The position numbers and the translations under genes were made by a program. The notes under the pieces are model-generated. The model was given only the letters and a program-made list of their open reading frames with translations, ran no database searches and was not told the DNA's origin. 64,000 nucleotides of DNA from CAYHBO01 sp964354855 (GTDB lineage: Bacteria; Babelota; Babeliae; Babelales; RVW-14), in contig CAYHBO010000002.1 of NCBI GenBank assembly GCA_964354855.1, forward strand, positions 14,266 through 78,265, given 5' to 3'. Positions within the stretch are counted from its first letter, which is position 1. Each line of letters starts with the position of its first letter. Below are positions 52,745 through 62,685 of the stretch, piece after piece.

Positions 52745-52783
52745 TTGTTTGTACACTCTTTAAAGATGTTAATTCAGGCAGAT

Positions 52784-52953
52784 TATTCTTGCGAAAGCAT
52801 ATAGGTGCCAACTCAAGGGGAAAATAGCTATAAATCGATTAGAGACGTCATCCTCGCGAAGGCGGGGATCCAGGACTTACTTTCTTCTTGTTCTTTTTTT
52901 GAATAGTTTTTTTAGTAAGAAGATCTGGATTCCCGCCTTCGCGAGGATGACGT
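52784..52953. repeat. Palindromic repeat family A, copy 4 (left outer arm retained)
   Basis: Inner arms 52845-52874 and 52925-52953 match with one or two differences. The left outer sequence (ATAGGTGCCAACTCAAGGGG..TAGCTATAAA) is homologous to copies 1 and 3; the matching right outer arm is not recognisable. Confidence 0.8.
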
Positions 52954-53002
52954 ATGGAAGCACATTAGAGTTAAAAAATATTTTTTAAAATAGGGGTAAT
53001 TA

Positions 53003-53077
53003 ATGAGAAAATTTGTAAAAGATATTGCGGCTGATTTTGAAGATGCTATTGCCTATAGCTTGATACCTTCAAATTAA
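53003..53077 (+). CDS. Possible 24-residue peptide gene
   Basis: ATG at 53003 preceded by GGGG, encoding MRKFVKDIAADFEDAIAYSL and four more residues before TAA. Codon use looks like its neighbours, but there is no further support; it may be a decayed fragment of a longer gene. Confidence 0.25.
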   Translation: MRKFVKDIAADFEDAIAYSLIPSN

Positions 53078-53146
53078 GATTGATAAAAGAAAAGAAATTT
53101 TTATGATACAATGTTGCCTTGTCATACTTTTCCTGTCTTCTGAATA

Positions 53147-55027
<1,881 letters not shown>

Positions 55028-55081
55028 TGTTTTAGTTTCCTTTGTTGAGTATTTTATGATTCTCGTTATTATAACAAGGTC

Positions 55082-55756
55082 ATGAAAATAATTAAATCTA
55101 ATTCACGTTGTACAATCATTTTTTTATTCCTGTTTTTCTCTGTCGCTTGGCATGTTATTTATGCGCGATCAAAGGTGGTTATGTTTGATCCCGCAGGAGA
55201 TGCACTTCAACGAGGACGTATGTTGCGCCATGGTTATGAACGAGCAGAAACGCTTAAACTTGCTAAAGCATTGGAAGCGGTTCTTAATAAACGCCTTGGG
55301 TGTGAGGTTATTGTTGCGCGAACTCTAGGTGAAGAAAAATTGCCAATGCATGTGCCTATGTTTGCAAATCGGTTGCAGGTTGATTTGTTTGTAAACTTGA
55401 GCATGTACCATGAAGCGAGTTCTAAGCCTAAGGTTTTCTTTTATCAGTTAACGTATAACCCATTGATTGATTTTGCGCCGCGTTCATGGAAGTATCCGAT
55501 GTTTGTGCCTATTGAACAAGCACACTTTAAAAATATTAATACGACTAAACAGATGGGGACTATGGCGACAAATTTTTTACAAGAGCATCATAGTAAATTA
55601 CTCGATGTGTTCGGACTTTTTGGAATTCCGCTTAAGTCGTTAGTTGGTGTAGTAAGTCCTGGGCTTCTTATCGAAATTGGTATTCATGATGATGACCAAT
55701 GGGAATCTCTTGTTAATCCTCTGGCTGAAAGTTTATTTCTTCTCTTGCAAAAATAA
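55082..55756 (+). CDS. Degenerate N-acetylmuramoyl-L-alanine amidase-like protein (Amidase_3 fold)
   Basis: 224 residues with an N-terminal hydrophobic export segment (IIFLFLFFSVAWHVIYA). The rest follows the Amidase_3 plan: strand plus VVMFDPAGDA where active enzymes have DPGHGG, a helix with ERAETLKLAKALEAVL, ANRLQVDLFVNLSMYHE where active enzymes have AN..ADLFISIHAN, and LLIEIGI near the C-terminus in place of LVE.GFLSN. Two zinc-ligand His positions appear replaced (Gly and Ser), so catalysis on peptidoglycan is doubtful; the protein may bind cell wall or activate another amidase. Divergent from the acs gene. Confidence 0.6.
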   Translation: MKIIKSNSRCTIIFLFLFFSVAWHVIYARSKVVMFDPAGDALQRGRMLRHGYERAETLKLAKALEAVLNKRLGCEVIVARTLGEEKLPMHVPMFANRLQVDLFVNLSMYHEASSKPKVFFYQLTYNPLIDFAPRSWKYPMFVPIEQAHFKNINTTKQMGTMATNFLQEHHSKLLDVFGLFGIPLKSLVGVVSPGLLIEIGIHDDDQWESLVNPLAESLFLLLQK

Positions 55757-55808
55757 AAATTATCTGTATTTTCCGGATATCACATTAATTCATAGATAGT
55801 ATGTCGTT

Positions 55809-55849
55809 ATCCTTCGAGACGCAGTAAAGCTGCTCCTCAGGACGAACGG
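55809..55849. repeat. Palindromic repeat family C, solo copy
   Basis: ATCCTTCGAGACGCAGTAAA... followed by GCTCCTCAGGACGAACGG. It aligns base for base with the left arm in uvrD (TTCGAGACG, AAG, CTCCTCA, ACGA-CGG shared). Intergenic, just before nfeD. Confidence 0.65.
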
Positions 55850-55868
55850 CAAAACATAGGGGGCCGCG

Positions 55869-56348
55869 ATGGACTTTTCAGCTTTTACTACTTTTTTAAA
55901 TCAATTATTTCCCGATGGTATGACGCAGGGCGTGCAGATGTACGGTTGGTTTAGTGTAGCGGTACTCTTTTTACTATTGGAGTTATCAACGACCGGGTTA
56001 TTGTTCTTCTTTCCATTTACGGTAGGAGGCATTATTTCAGGTCTCTTTGCGATGTTTAATTATGGAATCATTGTTCAGAGTGTTATCTTTCTAGTGATCT
56101 CGATCATTAGTTTTGTGTTGATGCGTTATTATTTTGTGAAACACAAAGGCTATGGTGTTCCTACCAACACTGATGCTTTAATTAATAAAATTGGTGTAGT
56201 GACTAAGACTATCGAGCCGCATAATGCCGGTAGAGTTAAAATTAAAGGTGAAGAGTGGCTTGCAGAAGCTTCTGGCCCGGTGGTATTGCATAAAGGCACC
56301 TACATACATGTTGTTGAAGTTCGTGGTACAAAACTGATTGTTAAATAA
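55869..56348 (+). CDS. NfeD-family membrane protein
   Basis: 159 residues with GGGG before the ATG. Three to four membrane helices (VAVLFLLLELSTTGLLFFF, VGGIISGLFAMF, SVIFLVISIISFVLMRYYF) and a C-terminal OB-fold domain starting LINKIGVVTKTIEPHNAGRVKIKGEEW, the NfeD signature. NfeD proteins partner SPFH/stomatin proteins in membrane microdomains, and the next gene is exactly such a protein, 17 bases downstream. Confidence 0.9.
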   Translation: MDFSAFTTFLNQLFPDGMTQGVQMYGWFSVAVLFLLLELSTTGLLFFFPFTVGGIISGLFAMFNYGIIVQSVIFLVISIISFVLMRYYFVKHKGYGVPTNTDALINKIGVVTKTIEPHNAGRVKIKGEEWLAEASGPVVLHKGTYIHVVEVRGTKLIVK

Positions 56349-56365
56349 TTTTTAAAGGAAAAACC

Positions 56366-57361
56366 ATGATTGATGGATTGTTTTTAAGCGGGTTTCTTAT
56401 TTTTTTTGTTGTGATGCTGATTTTTTTGTTGGTGTTCATTATGAATTCGGTGTGCATTGTTAATCAAGCTGAAGTGATTTTAGTAGAACGTTTTGGTCAA
56501 TTTAAACGAGTGTTAACATCTGGTATTCATTTTGTATTGCCATTTGCTGATAAGCCACGACGTGTTTTATGGACGGTTGTAAAAGATGATCCAAGTGGTA
56601 AAAAAGTATATCGTTATGCTGAGTATCGTGATCGTATTGATCTTCGTGAGACGGTAGATGAATTTCCAAAACAGAATGTGATTACCAAAGATAACGTAAC
56701 CATGGAAATTAGTGCGTTACTTTATTATCAAGTAACCGATCCAGTTGCTGCGGTGTATGAAGTAAACAATTTACCACAAGCTATTGAAAAGCTTACCCAA
56801 ACCACTTTAAGAAATATTATAGGAGCGCTTGATCTTGATGAAACATTAACTTCTCGCGATCAAATTAATCATAAGTTACGTGATATTCTTGATGAAGCTA
56901 CTGAGAAGTGGGGTCTTAAAGTTAACCGTGTTGAGTTGCAAGAAGTTAATCCGCCTCACGATATTCGTGTAGCGATGGAAAAACAAATGCGTGCAGAGCG
57001 AGATCGTCGTGCATTAATTCTTGAAGCTGAAGGTAAAAAACAAGCATCTATTCTTGAATCTGAAGGTAAAAAACAAGCTGCTATCCTTGATTCTGAAGGT
57101 GAAAAAATGTCGAAAATTACGCGTGCTGAAGGTGAAGCTGAAGCGCGTCGGTTAGTTGCACAGGCTGAATCTGAAGCTATTGTTGCCATTCAACGATCGG
57201 TTCCTAATGCTGATCCATTGCCTTACATGGTGGCATTAAATTATTTGAGAGTGTTACCGCAAATGCTTGAAGGCCAAGATAACAAAGTGATTATGGTTCC
57301 TTATGAAACAAGCGGCTTGCTTGGTTCATTAACGAGCATCAAAGAAATATTTAAGTCGTAG
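56366..57361 (+). CDS. SPFH/Band 7 (stomatin-like) protein
   Basis: 331 residues, AAAGG before the ATG. An N-terminal membrane segment (FLIFFVVMLIFLLVFIMN) is followed by the Band 7 domain (VNQAEVILVERFGQFKRVLTSGIHFVLPF; VEFPKQ-like ETVDEFPKQNVITKDNVTM; TLRNIIGALDLDETLTSRDQI). A helical region with near-identical 10-residue repeats follows (LEAEGKKQASI, LESEGKKQAAI, LDSEGEKMSKI) typical of stomatin coiled coils. It scaffolds membrane domains and regulates proteases; the nfeD-SPFH pair is a widespread operon. Confidence 0.95.
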   Translation: MIDGLFLSGFLIFFVVMLIFLLVFIMNSVCIVNQAEVILVERFGQFKRVLTSGIHFVLPFADKPRRVLWTVVKDDPSGKKVYRYAEYRDRIDLRETVDEFPKQNVITKDNVTMEISALLYYQVTDPVAAVYEVNNLPQAIEKLTQTTLRNIIGALDLDETLTSRDQINHKLRDILDEATEKWGLKVNRVELQEVNPPHDIRVAMEKQMRAERDRRALILEAEGKKQASILESEGKKQAAILDSEGEKMSKITRAEGEAEARRLVAQAESEAIVAIQRSVPNADPLPYMVALNYLRVLPQMLEGQDNKVIMVPYETSGLLGSLTSIKEIFKS

Positions 57362-57382
57362 ATTGGGAAATTAAGGGTTGTT

Positions 57383-58606
57383 ATGCTCAGACGATATCGT
57401 AGAAATACTATCATTATCGGTGTTTTACTGCTGATTGGTTGGGCTTTTTATACTATGTATAAAAATAGTGCCATAGAGCGTCTTTATACGCAGCATGAAT
57501 TCAATGAAGACATTGGAAAAATCTATGTTGAGCTTGCGCAGTTAGCGCAGGATCGTAGAGATTACCCAGCAGCTATTACGTTTTATAAAAATGCGGTGCA
57601 ACATCGATTGACTGACTTAGTTATCTATGATCAGATGGGGATTTGTCTTGAGCTTAACCAAAAACCTGAGGAAGCATTAAAAGTATATTTTAAAGCGATG
57701 AGTATTAATCCAAATTTTTCCGCACAACGATTTAATGACGAAGATGGTGTGACTGATCGTGAGAATCAAATAGTAGGATTACCTGCGGAGGCGCCACGTT
57801 GGAAGGGTGAGGCGCTTAATGGTAAATCGATTTATGTGTACGCAGAGCAAAGTCTTGGAGACACGATTCAGTTTTGTCGGTTCTTGCCGAATTTGGTAAA
57901 GCAGGGTGCTGTTGTGTATTTTCGTCCACAAAAAGAGTTGTATGCCTTGATTAAAAATGCCAATTTTCCGGTTAATTTGATTAATAGCCCAGAAGAGGCA
58001 ACGCGCTTAAGTGTTGATTATTATGCTTCGTTGCTTGATCTTATGCATTATCTGGGGGTTGGGATCAAAGATATTGATACTATGCCATACCTTAAAAACT
58101 CTTCATTAAAACAATCTAGACTGGTCCCAGAGATCAATAATCGCTTATGTAATATAGGTATCGTGTGGCAGAGTGATCAGCACAATAAAAATGCTTCGGT
58201 TCCATTAAGTATGTTTTATGACCTTGCATCGATGCGTGGCGTGAAAATTTATGCTTTGCAAATGGGTGCAGGAAGTGAGCAACTTAATGACGTCCCAGCA
58301 GAGCTTTCTATTGTTGATGCTACGATACAAGTGAAAGATCTTGCGGATATGGCTTCAGTTATTATGAAGCTTGATTTGTTAATTACGGTTGATTCTGCCA
58401 TTGTGCACCTGGGAGGGGCATTAGGAAAAGCAACGTGGATGTTAACGCCATATGAGACTGATTGGCGTTGGCTTGGTTATACAAGTAACCATCAATTGAG
58501 TTGGTATCAAAATTTTGTGTTGATGCGTCAGGACGAGAGCTGCTCCTGGCAGTCGGTGTTCAATCGAATTCAGGCAGAAATTAAATCCAAAATAACTACT
58601 TTATAA
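57383..58606 (+). CDS. Membrane-anchored TPR protein with GT9-like glycosyltransferase domain
   Basis: 407 residues. One N-terminal membrane helix (TIIIGVLLLIGWAFYTMY), then about two TPR units (residues 40-115: YPAAITFYKNAVQHR, PEEALKVYFKAMSINPNF). The C-terminal domain begins KGEALNGKSIYVYAEQSLGDTIQFCRFLPNLV and continues NIGIVWQSDQHNKNASVPL, LADMASVIMKLDLLITVDSAIVHLGGALGK and WMLTPYETDWRWLGY, the pattern of TPR-linked GT-B domains related to family 9 heptosyltransferases. Likely adds sugar to a protein or glycan at the membrane; substrate unknown. Probably the last gene of the nfeD operon, with a clear terminator after it. Confidence 0.85.
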   Translation: MLRRYRRNTIIIGVLLLIGWAFYTMYKNSAIERLYTQHEFNEDIGKIYVELAQLAQDRRDYPAAITFYKNAVQHRLTDLVIYDQMGICLELNQKPEEALKVYFKAMSINPNFSAQRFNDEDGVTDRENQIVGLPAEAPRWKGEALNGKSIYVYAEQSLGDTIQFCRFLPNLVKQGAVVYFRPQKELYALIKNANFPVNLINSPEEATRLSVDYYASLLDLMHYLGVGIKDIDTMPYLKNSSLKQSRLVPEINNRLCNIGIVWQSDQHNKNASVPLSMFYDLASMRGVKIYALQMGAGSEQLNDVPAELSIVDATIQVKDLADMASVIMKLDLLITVDSAIVHLGGALGKATWMLTPYETDWRWLGYTSNHQLSWYQNFVLMRQDESCSWQSVFNRIQAEIKSKITTL

Positions 58607-58607
58607 C

Positions 58608-58662
58608 AAACGAGGCTTAAAAACGAGGGAATTTTCTGGTTTTTAAGCCTCGTTTGATTTTT
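58608..58662 (+). terminator. Strong intrinsic terminator
   Basis: AAACGAGGCTTAAAAAC (58608-58624) pairs perfectly over 17 bp with 58639-58655, followed by GATTTTTCTTT. Ends the nfeD-SPFH-TPR transcript. Confidence 0.85.
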
Positions 58663-58670
58663 CTTTAGGC

Positions 58671-58698
58671 TTGATTAAATTATATATTTGTATATAGT
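58671..58698 (+). promoter_or_regulatory. Putative promoter for the tandem secreted-protein cluster
   Basis: TTGATT (58671-58676), 16 bases, TATAGT (58693-58698). A small hairpin CCCTATT-GTTA-AATAGGG (58706-58723) lies at the start of the predicted leader. Confidence 0.5.
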
Positions 58699-58765
58699 AG
58701 TATTCCCCTATTGTTAAATAGGGTATTTATATTTAAAACTTTTTTATAAAAAAATGGGGTTCTAC

Positions 58766-59482
58766 ATGTCTTTACTACAAAAATTAAGAATATTATTATT
58801 ACTTTTCGTTGTTGGTGTTCAAGCAGTTGTTTGTGCTTCGCATAGAAAAGATGAATGTGTATTTTATCAAGAACTCGTTCATGAAATTGTACATGCTGAA
58901 GATCAGCAAGAAATTTCTCATTTATTGACTCAAGTTTCATTCGAAAATCTTTATCGAGCATTTTTGTTTTTTCAAAATAGATGTTGTCCTCGTTTTAGTA
59001 CAGGGACCATTCCATTGCCAAGTGGTGTTGCAAAATGGTGCTTTAAACGGTTGAGTTGCGTGGTAGATGAGGGTGTTTTTTGTTTAGCTTTCTTTCAAGG
59101 CGCTAACAATGAGGATCTCGATAGTTTTGAGATAGAGCGGTCTACCCTGTATGCATTGAAAAAACCTGATTTTGAAGAGATGCGTAATAATTTTTACGAA
59201 CTTGCATGTAAAAGTCGTAAAGAGTGCTTAGAAAATATAGGTGAAAATTTATCAGAAAAACAAAAAAATATGAGGATTGCTGAGATTCACATTGCCTTTA
59301 GGCTTCTTCAAATGGTTATGATTCCAGGGTTAAGAAAACCGATAATAAGACCGGTTGAGTATTCTGATCCAGAAGAATTAACTCCAACGATGAAGCGCGA
59401 ACCTGTTGCAATTGAGAAGGTGTTAAAGGAACTTAGTCTCAATCATGTTCCAAAGCAGCCAAAAGTTACGTCGTGTTGTTAA
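58766..59482 (+). CDS. Secreted Cys-rich protein, tandem family member 1
   Basis: 238 residues from the ATG at 58766, which has GGGG six bases upstream; an ATG at 58754 overlaps that site. Signal peptide at 1-22 (LRILLLLFVVGVQAVVCA). The mature protein has many Cys (including CCPRF, CKSRKEC and terminal SCC), suggesting disulfides. It shares two motifs with the next three genes: SFENLYRA about 40 residues after the signal, and AEIHIAFRLLQ near the C-terminal third. A polar tail of about 60 residues follows. Function unknown. Confidence 0.7.
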   Translation: MSLLQKLRILLLLFVVGVQAVVCASHRKDECVFYQELVHEIVHAEDQQEISHLLTQVSFENLYRAFLFFQNRCCPRFSTGTIPLPSGVAKWCFKRLSCVVDEGVFCLAFFQGANNEDLDSFEIERSTLYALKKPDFEEMRNNFYELACKSRKECLENIGENLSEKQKNMRIAEIHIAFRLLQMVMIPGLRKPIIRPVEYSDPEELTPTMKREPVAIEKVLKELSLNHVPKQPKVTSCC

Positions 59483-59505
59483 TTATTGGGGGGATAAAAA
59501 TAAAT

Positions 59506-60021
59506 ATGCTTAAAAAAATAGTAATTATGTTGCTTGGGGTTGTGCTCTGTGCTCAGCCAGTTGTTGCTCATTTAGAAGATGAAATTGTGCCATATCAAAA
59601 GATTATTGATGAAGTTGCTCAAGACACTGATGCATTAGATAACTATAGCTTTGAACAGTTATATCGTACTTCGTACTGGCTAAAAAAGTGTGAAGAATGT
59701 CCAAGCTTTAGCATTAAACAGCCAACAAGAGATGAAATGTTGATTTTAGCAATAACAATGTTTCCTGATGCACGTTCCAACTGGGATGTTATTCAAAATC
59801 ATCCATATGCTTGGCTTGTTTATAATTGGAATACCGTGAGGAATTCCTATCGCGAAGCTTTATCGTTATGTAGAGATTATGATTTTAAATATAGACTTGC
59901 TGATATACACATAGGCTTTAAATTGTTGCTCGATCTTGTGCCACCATCAATTGATGATGTTCTTGAATCATCAGACGAGGCTGGATCAAGTGATGAATTT
60001 GCTGATGATGAAAGAGATTAA
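59506..60021 (+). CDS. Secreted protein, tandem family member 2
   Basis: 171 residues from the ATG at 59506, which has GGGGGG upstream; an earlier in-frame start at 59473 overlaps the previous gene and precedes that site. Signal peptide (MLKKIVIMLLGVVLCAQPVVA). Family motifs SFEQLYRT and ADIHIGFKLLL. KKCEECPSF gives three Cys. It ends in an acidic, Ser-rich tail (SSDEAGSSDEFADDERD). Starts 23 bases after member 1. Confidence 0.7.
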   Translation: MLKKIVIMLLGVVLCAQPVVAHLEDEIVPYQKIIDEVAQDTDALDNYSFEQLYRTSYWLKKCEECPSFSIKQPTRDEMLILAITMFPDARSNWDVIQNHPYAWLVYNWNTVRNSYREALSLCRDYDFKYRLADIHIGFKLLLDLVPPSIDDVLESSDEAGSSDEFADDERD

Positions 60022-60052
60022 AATTAATCGTTAATTATTTGGGGGAATAAAA

Positions 60053-60496
60053 ATGAATATGTTTAAAAAAATAATAATGTGGATTGGGGTTCTGTTGTGT
60101 GCTCAGCCAATAGCTTTTGCAATGTATACGGCTGATCAAACGGTTTATGTTTATGACATTAATAATGAAGCTCTTGAAGGGTCTGACATTATTGATATAT
60201 ACACCGTACAACAACTTTTTGCTGTCTTATGCTGCGATAATAGATTTGCTGGGCAAATTTTTATCAGGACTTATTCATCAAAAGAAGAAATGGTTAAAAA
60301 ATGTTTTGATGTTATTGATTTACCTACTTTTTGTTTAAGTATGATGAGTAGTGAAAATAATTGTGATAGTGTTAATAAAAAATATGAAGAGGAATTACTC
60401 ATTTGCGGAGAAGATAAGAAGCGAAAAGCAAAATTGAATATAGCAATGTGTTTACTGAAGAAGCTTACTTCTCCTGACACGGATGGAGAAGATTAA
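60053..60496 (+). CDS. Secreted protein, tandem family member 3
   Basis: 147 residues, GGGGG before the ATG. Signal peptide nearly identical to member 2 (MFKKIIMWIGVLLCAQPIAFA). The first motif is degenerate (YTVQQLFAVL) and the C-terminal motif is LNIAMCLLKKLT. Five Cys in the mature part. Confidence 0.7.
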   Translation: MNMFKKIIMWIGVLLCAQPIAFAMYTADQTVYVYDINNEALEGSDIIDIYTVQQLFAVLCCDNRFAGQIFIRTYSSKEEMVKKCFDVIDLPTFCLSMMSSENNCDSVNKKYEEELLICGEDKKRKAKLNIAMCLLKKLTSPDTDGED

Positions 60497-60539
60497 TATG
60501 TTTTACGGCAAAAAACTGGTATCCCTGTAGGAGATAATT

Positions 60540-61072
60540 ATGATTAAGAAATTAAAAAATTTACTTTTGAGTATGGTTATTTGTGCTTTATCTATGGTTT
60601 CTGCAATGCAGCCTGAAGAATCTGAATATGATCGGCTTACCGATATTTTTAGTTCTATTTTGGATAACAATGAGTCTGTGCATGGATATTCTGAAGATTG
60701 TCTCTATAAAACATTATGCTGGGTTCGTGCACATATTCCTGGAATAACTCGAGGGCAGATGTTACAAAAATGCTTAGAGCGACTTGGTTGTTCTCATCTA
60801 ACATTTCTAGAAATTTTAGATNNNNNNNNNNNNNNNNNNNNNNNNNNNNNNNNNNNNNNNNNNNNNNNNNNNNNNNNNNNNNNNNNNNNNNNNNNNNNNN
60901 NNNNNNNNNNNNNNNNNNNNNTCTAGAAATTTTAGATAATTTTGATGATATTGTTATGCCGTTTTATAATCAGAAGATTGATGAACTTAGTGAACAGCAT
61001 AAAGCTGCTGGTACAGCAGAATTATTGATAGCGTTTACGTTGTTACGCAAGCTTACTATTTCCGGTGCATGA
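60540..61072 (+). CDS. Secreted protein, tandem family member 4, interrupted by a probably false assembly gap
   Basis: AGGAGA before the ATG; signal peptide (LKNLLLSMVICALSMVSAM). The first 94 residues end FLEILD at the gap. The right flank repeats the same 16 bases (TCTAGAAATTTTAGAT, 60806-60821 and 60922-60937). Merging them continues the same frame into NFDDIVMPFYNQKIDEL and the family motif AELLIAFTLLRKLT, giving a 138-residue protein. The protein is therefore probably intact in the organism. Confidence 0.7.
60822..60921. other. Assembly gap of 100 N with identical 16-bp flanks
   Basis: TCTAGAAATTTTAGAT ends the left contig and begins the right one. The contigs probably overlap and the Ns are a scaffolding artefact. 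Confidence 0.9.
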
Positions 61073-61139
61073 TCATATTTTGCCTGTTCCAGAGGGTTAT
61101 GGCTAAAAAAGTATCTTTTTGTTGGATTTTTAAGACCAT

Positions 61140-61169
61140 TTGACATGACTATTTGTCTTAGTCTATACT
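61140..61169 (+). promoter_or_regulatory. Strong sigma-70-like promoter
   Basis: Perfect TTGACA (61140-61145), 18 bases, TATACT (61164-61169). It may drive the small ORF at 61211 and/or the substrate-binding protein gene at 61673. Confidence 0.6.
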
Positions 61170-61210
61170 AAAAACTCGATTGAAAAGTAAGTTATTATTG
61201 AGGAAAATTC

Positions 61211-61336
61211 GTGAAAACATTCTTGTTTCTATCGAAAGACTCATTTTTAAGAACTTTCTCCCAGGATATCCCTGGCAATCTTCTTATTTCCCTACGTTGG
61301 CGTTGGCCACTCCTTTCACTTATGTCTTGGCGATAG
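61211..61336 (+). CDS. Possible 41-residue basic, hydrophobic peptide
   Basis: GTG start with GAGGA six bases upstream, about 35 bases after the predicted start point of the promoter at 61140. It encodes a peptide beginning VKTFLFLSKDSFLRTFSQD and ending in a Trp/Arg/Leu-rich tail. All three rightward frames and a leftward frame are largely open here, so the coding frame is uncertain; an RNA gene is an alternative. Confidence 0.3.
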   Translation: MKTFLFLSKDSFLRTFSQDIPGNLLISLRWRWPLLSLMSWR

Positions 61337-61496
61337 CCACACTCATTCATTTGTTTTTTAAGTAAAACGCTTGGTGCGTGAAAAGGTTGCAGCTCTGTTG
61401 AGTTGTTGTTTATCACCAGGATTCTAGAATTTTAAGTAAAAATTAAGCAGTCTATACGTGATTTTATAATTTTAAAAACGTTATGATCTCATCAGT

Positions 61497-61608
61497 ACGT
61501 CATCCTCGCGAATGCGGGGATCCAGGCCTACTCTAAAAAGTTTGTCTGAGACTGGAATAAATAGAGTTAAAGTAAAAGTCTGGATCCCCGCGTTCGCGAG
61601 GATGACGT
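61497..61608. repeat. Palindromic repeat family A, copy 5 (core form)
   Basis: Arms 61497-61526 and 61580-61608 match the family A core with one mismatch, around a 53-base spacer. It lies between the promoter at 61140 and the gene at 61673, so it would be in that gene's transcript. Confidence 0.85.
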
Positions 61609-61672
61609 GTCCTGAGTGAGGAGCGTCCTCTAAAATAGCCAGATTAAGTAGTTAAATTTATTGGAGTTAATC

Positions 61673-62677
61673 ATGAAAAAATTACTATGTTACGTAAGTT
61701 GTATCGTTAATGTTTTATTAATAATCTATGTTGGCTATGCTCATTTCTTTGGGGCAGTCATCACAATCCCAGCTCATCAGTATCAGGTAGCCATTCTTAC
61801 TCCCGTCACGCATCCAGCGCTAGAACAGATTGAAAATGGGTTTAAGGATCAGTTAACCAATGCCAAGGTGCCATGTGTCTTTACGACTTACAATGCCAAT
61901 GGAAATCAGGCATTGATGCGTTCACAGGTTGAAGAGATTTTACATAAAAAATATGACCTTATTTTTACCGTCGCAACCCATGCAACCAAGCTTATGAAAG
62001 AGGTTTCTACCAAGAAACAAATAACGACGCCGATTGTCTTTGGTGCGGTTAATGAGCCAGTGCAACTTGATTTGGTTAAGAGTAAAGAAAGTTCTGGAAA
62101 TCATTTAACCGGGACAACCGAAGAAGATGATTATCCAAAGCAAATTTCACTCTTGTTTCAACTAAAGCCAAACATTAAAAATCTTTTACTTGTCTATGAT
62201 TCAACACAAGGTGCCGGTAAAGACAAAGCAAAGCTTGAAGTTGAAAAATTGCTACAAGCGCGCGGTGTTAATGTAAAGACGGTTGAAGTCTTTAATAGCC
62301 AAGAAATTAATCAAAAAGTTCACGGGCTCATGGACGGGCTTGATGTTGTTATGATTTTAAAAGACAACACCGTTGTTCCGGCGATTGATGCCTTAATCAA
62401 ATTATGTGAACGCTATGGCGTTACGCTATTTTCTACCGATCTTGATTCAGTTGATAAAGGAGCTGCGCTAGGGTTTGGGGTGCATGAAAGTAGCTTTGGT
62501 ATTGATGCTGCAAAACTTGCTGAAAAGATTCTTGTGGGCAAAAAAACGCCATCACAGCTGCCAATTATCGTTGTTGATGATTATCATCTTAAAGTGAACA
62601 GTAAAGCGATTGATAAACAAGGACTTAAGCTTGATCCAGGCTTTCTTGCGTTGCTTAAAACTGTAGAAGTTCGTTAG
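61673..62677 (+). CDS. ABC-type substrate-binding protein (TrpX/ABC_sub_bind type)
   Basis: 334 residues from the ATG at 61673, with GGAG just before; a TTG at 61661 overlaps that site. An N-terminal signal or anchor (YVSCIVNVLLIIYVGYAHFF) precedes a periplasmic-binding fold: VAILTPVTHPALEQIENGF, VFTTYNANGNQALMRSQVEEI, DLIFTVATHATKLM, TPIVFGAVNEPVQ, GTTEEDDYPKQISLLFQLKP and ALGFGVHESSFGIDAAKLAEKIL. This matches the family of TrpX-like binding proteins for aromatic or other amino acids. No permease or ATPase gene is seen in the remaining window. Ligand unknown. Confidence 0.85.
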   Translation: MKKLLCYVSCIVNVLLIIYVGYAHFFGAVITIPAHQYQVAILTPVTHPALEQIENGFKDQLTNAKVPCVFTTYNANGNQALMRSQVEEILHKKYDLIFTVATHATKLMKEVSTKKQITTPIVFGAVNEPVQLDLVKSKESSGNHLTGTTEEDDYPKQISLLFQLKPNIKNLLLVYDSTQGAGKDKAKLEVEKLLQARGVNVKTVEVFNSQEINQKVHGLMDGLDVVMILKDNTVVPAIDALIKLCERYGVTLFSTDLDSVDKGAALGFGVHESSFGIDAAKLAEKILVGKKTPSQLPIIVVDDYHLKVNSKAIDKQGLKLDPGFLALLKTVEVR

Positions 62678-62685
62678 GGGGAATT

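Noticed and set aside
61195..61416. Leftward ORF of 73 codons and rightward ORF of 61 codons in the spacer after the tandem family
   Set aside because: Frames are open on both strands; composition gives no preference, and only the 41-codon GTG frame has a ribosome-binding site, so the others were left out.
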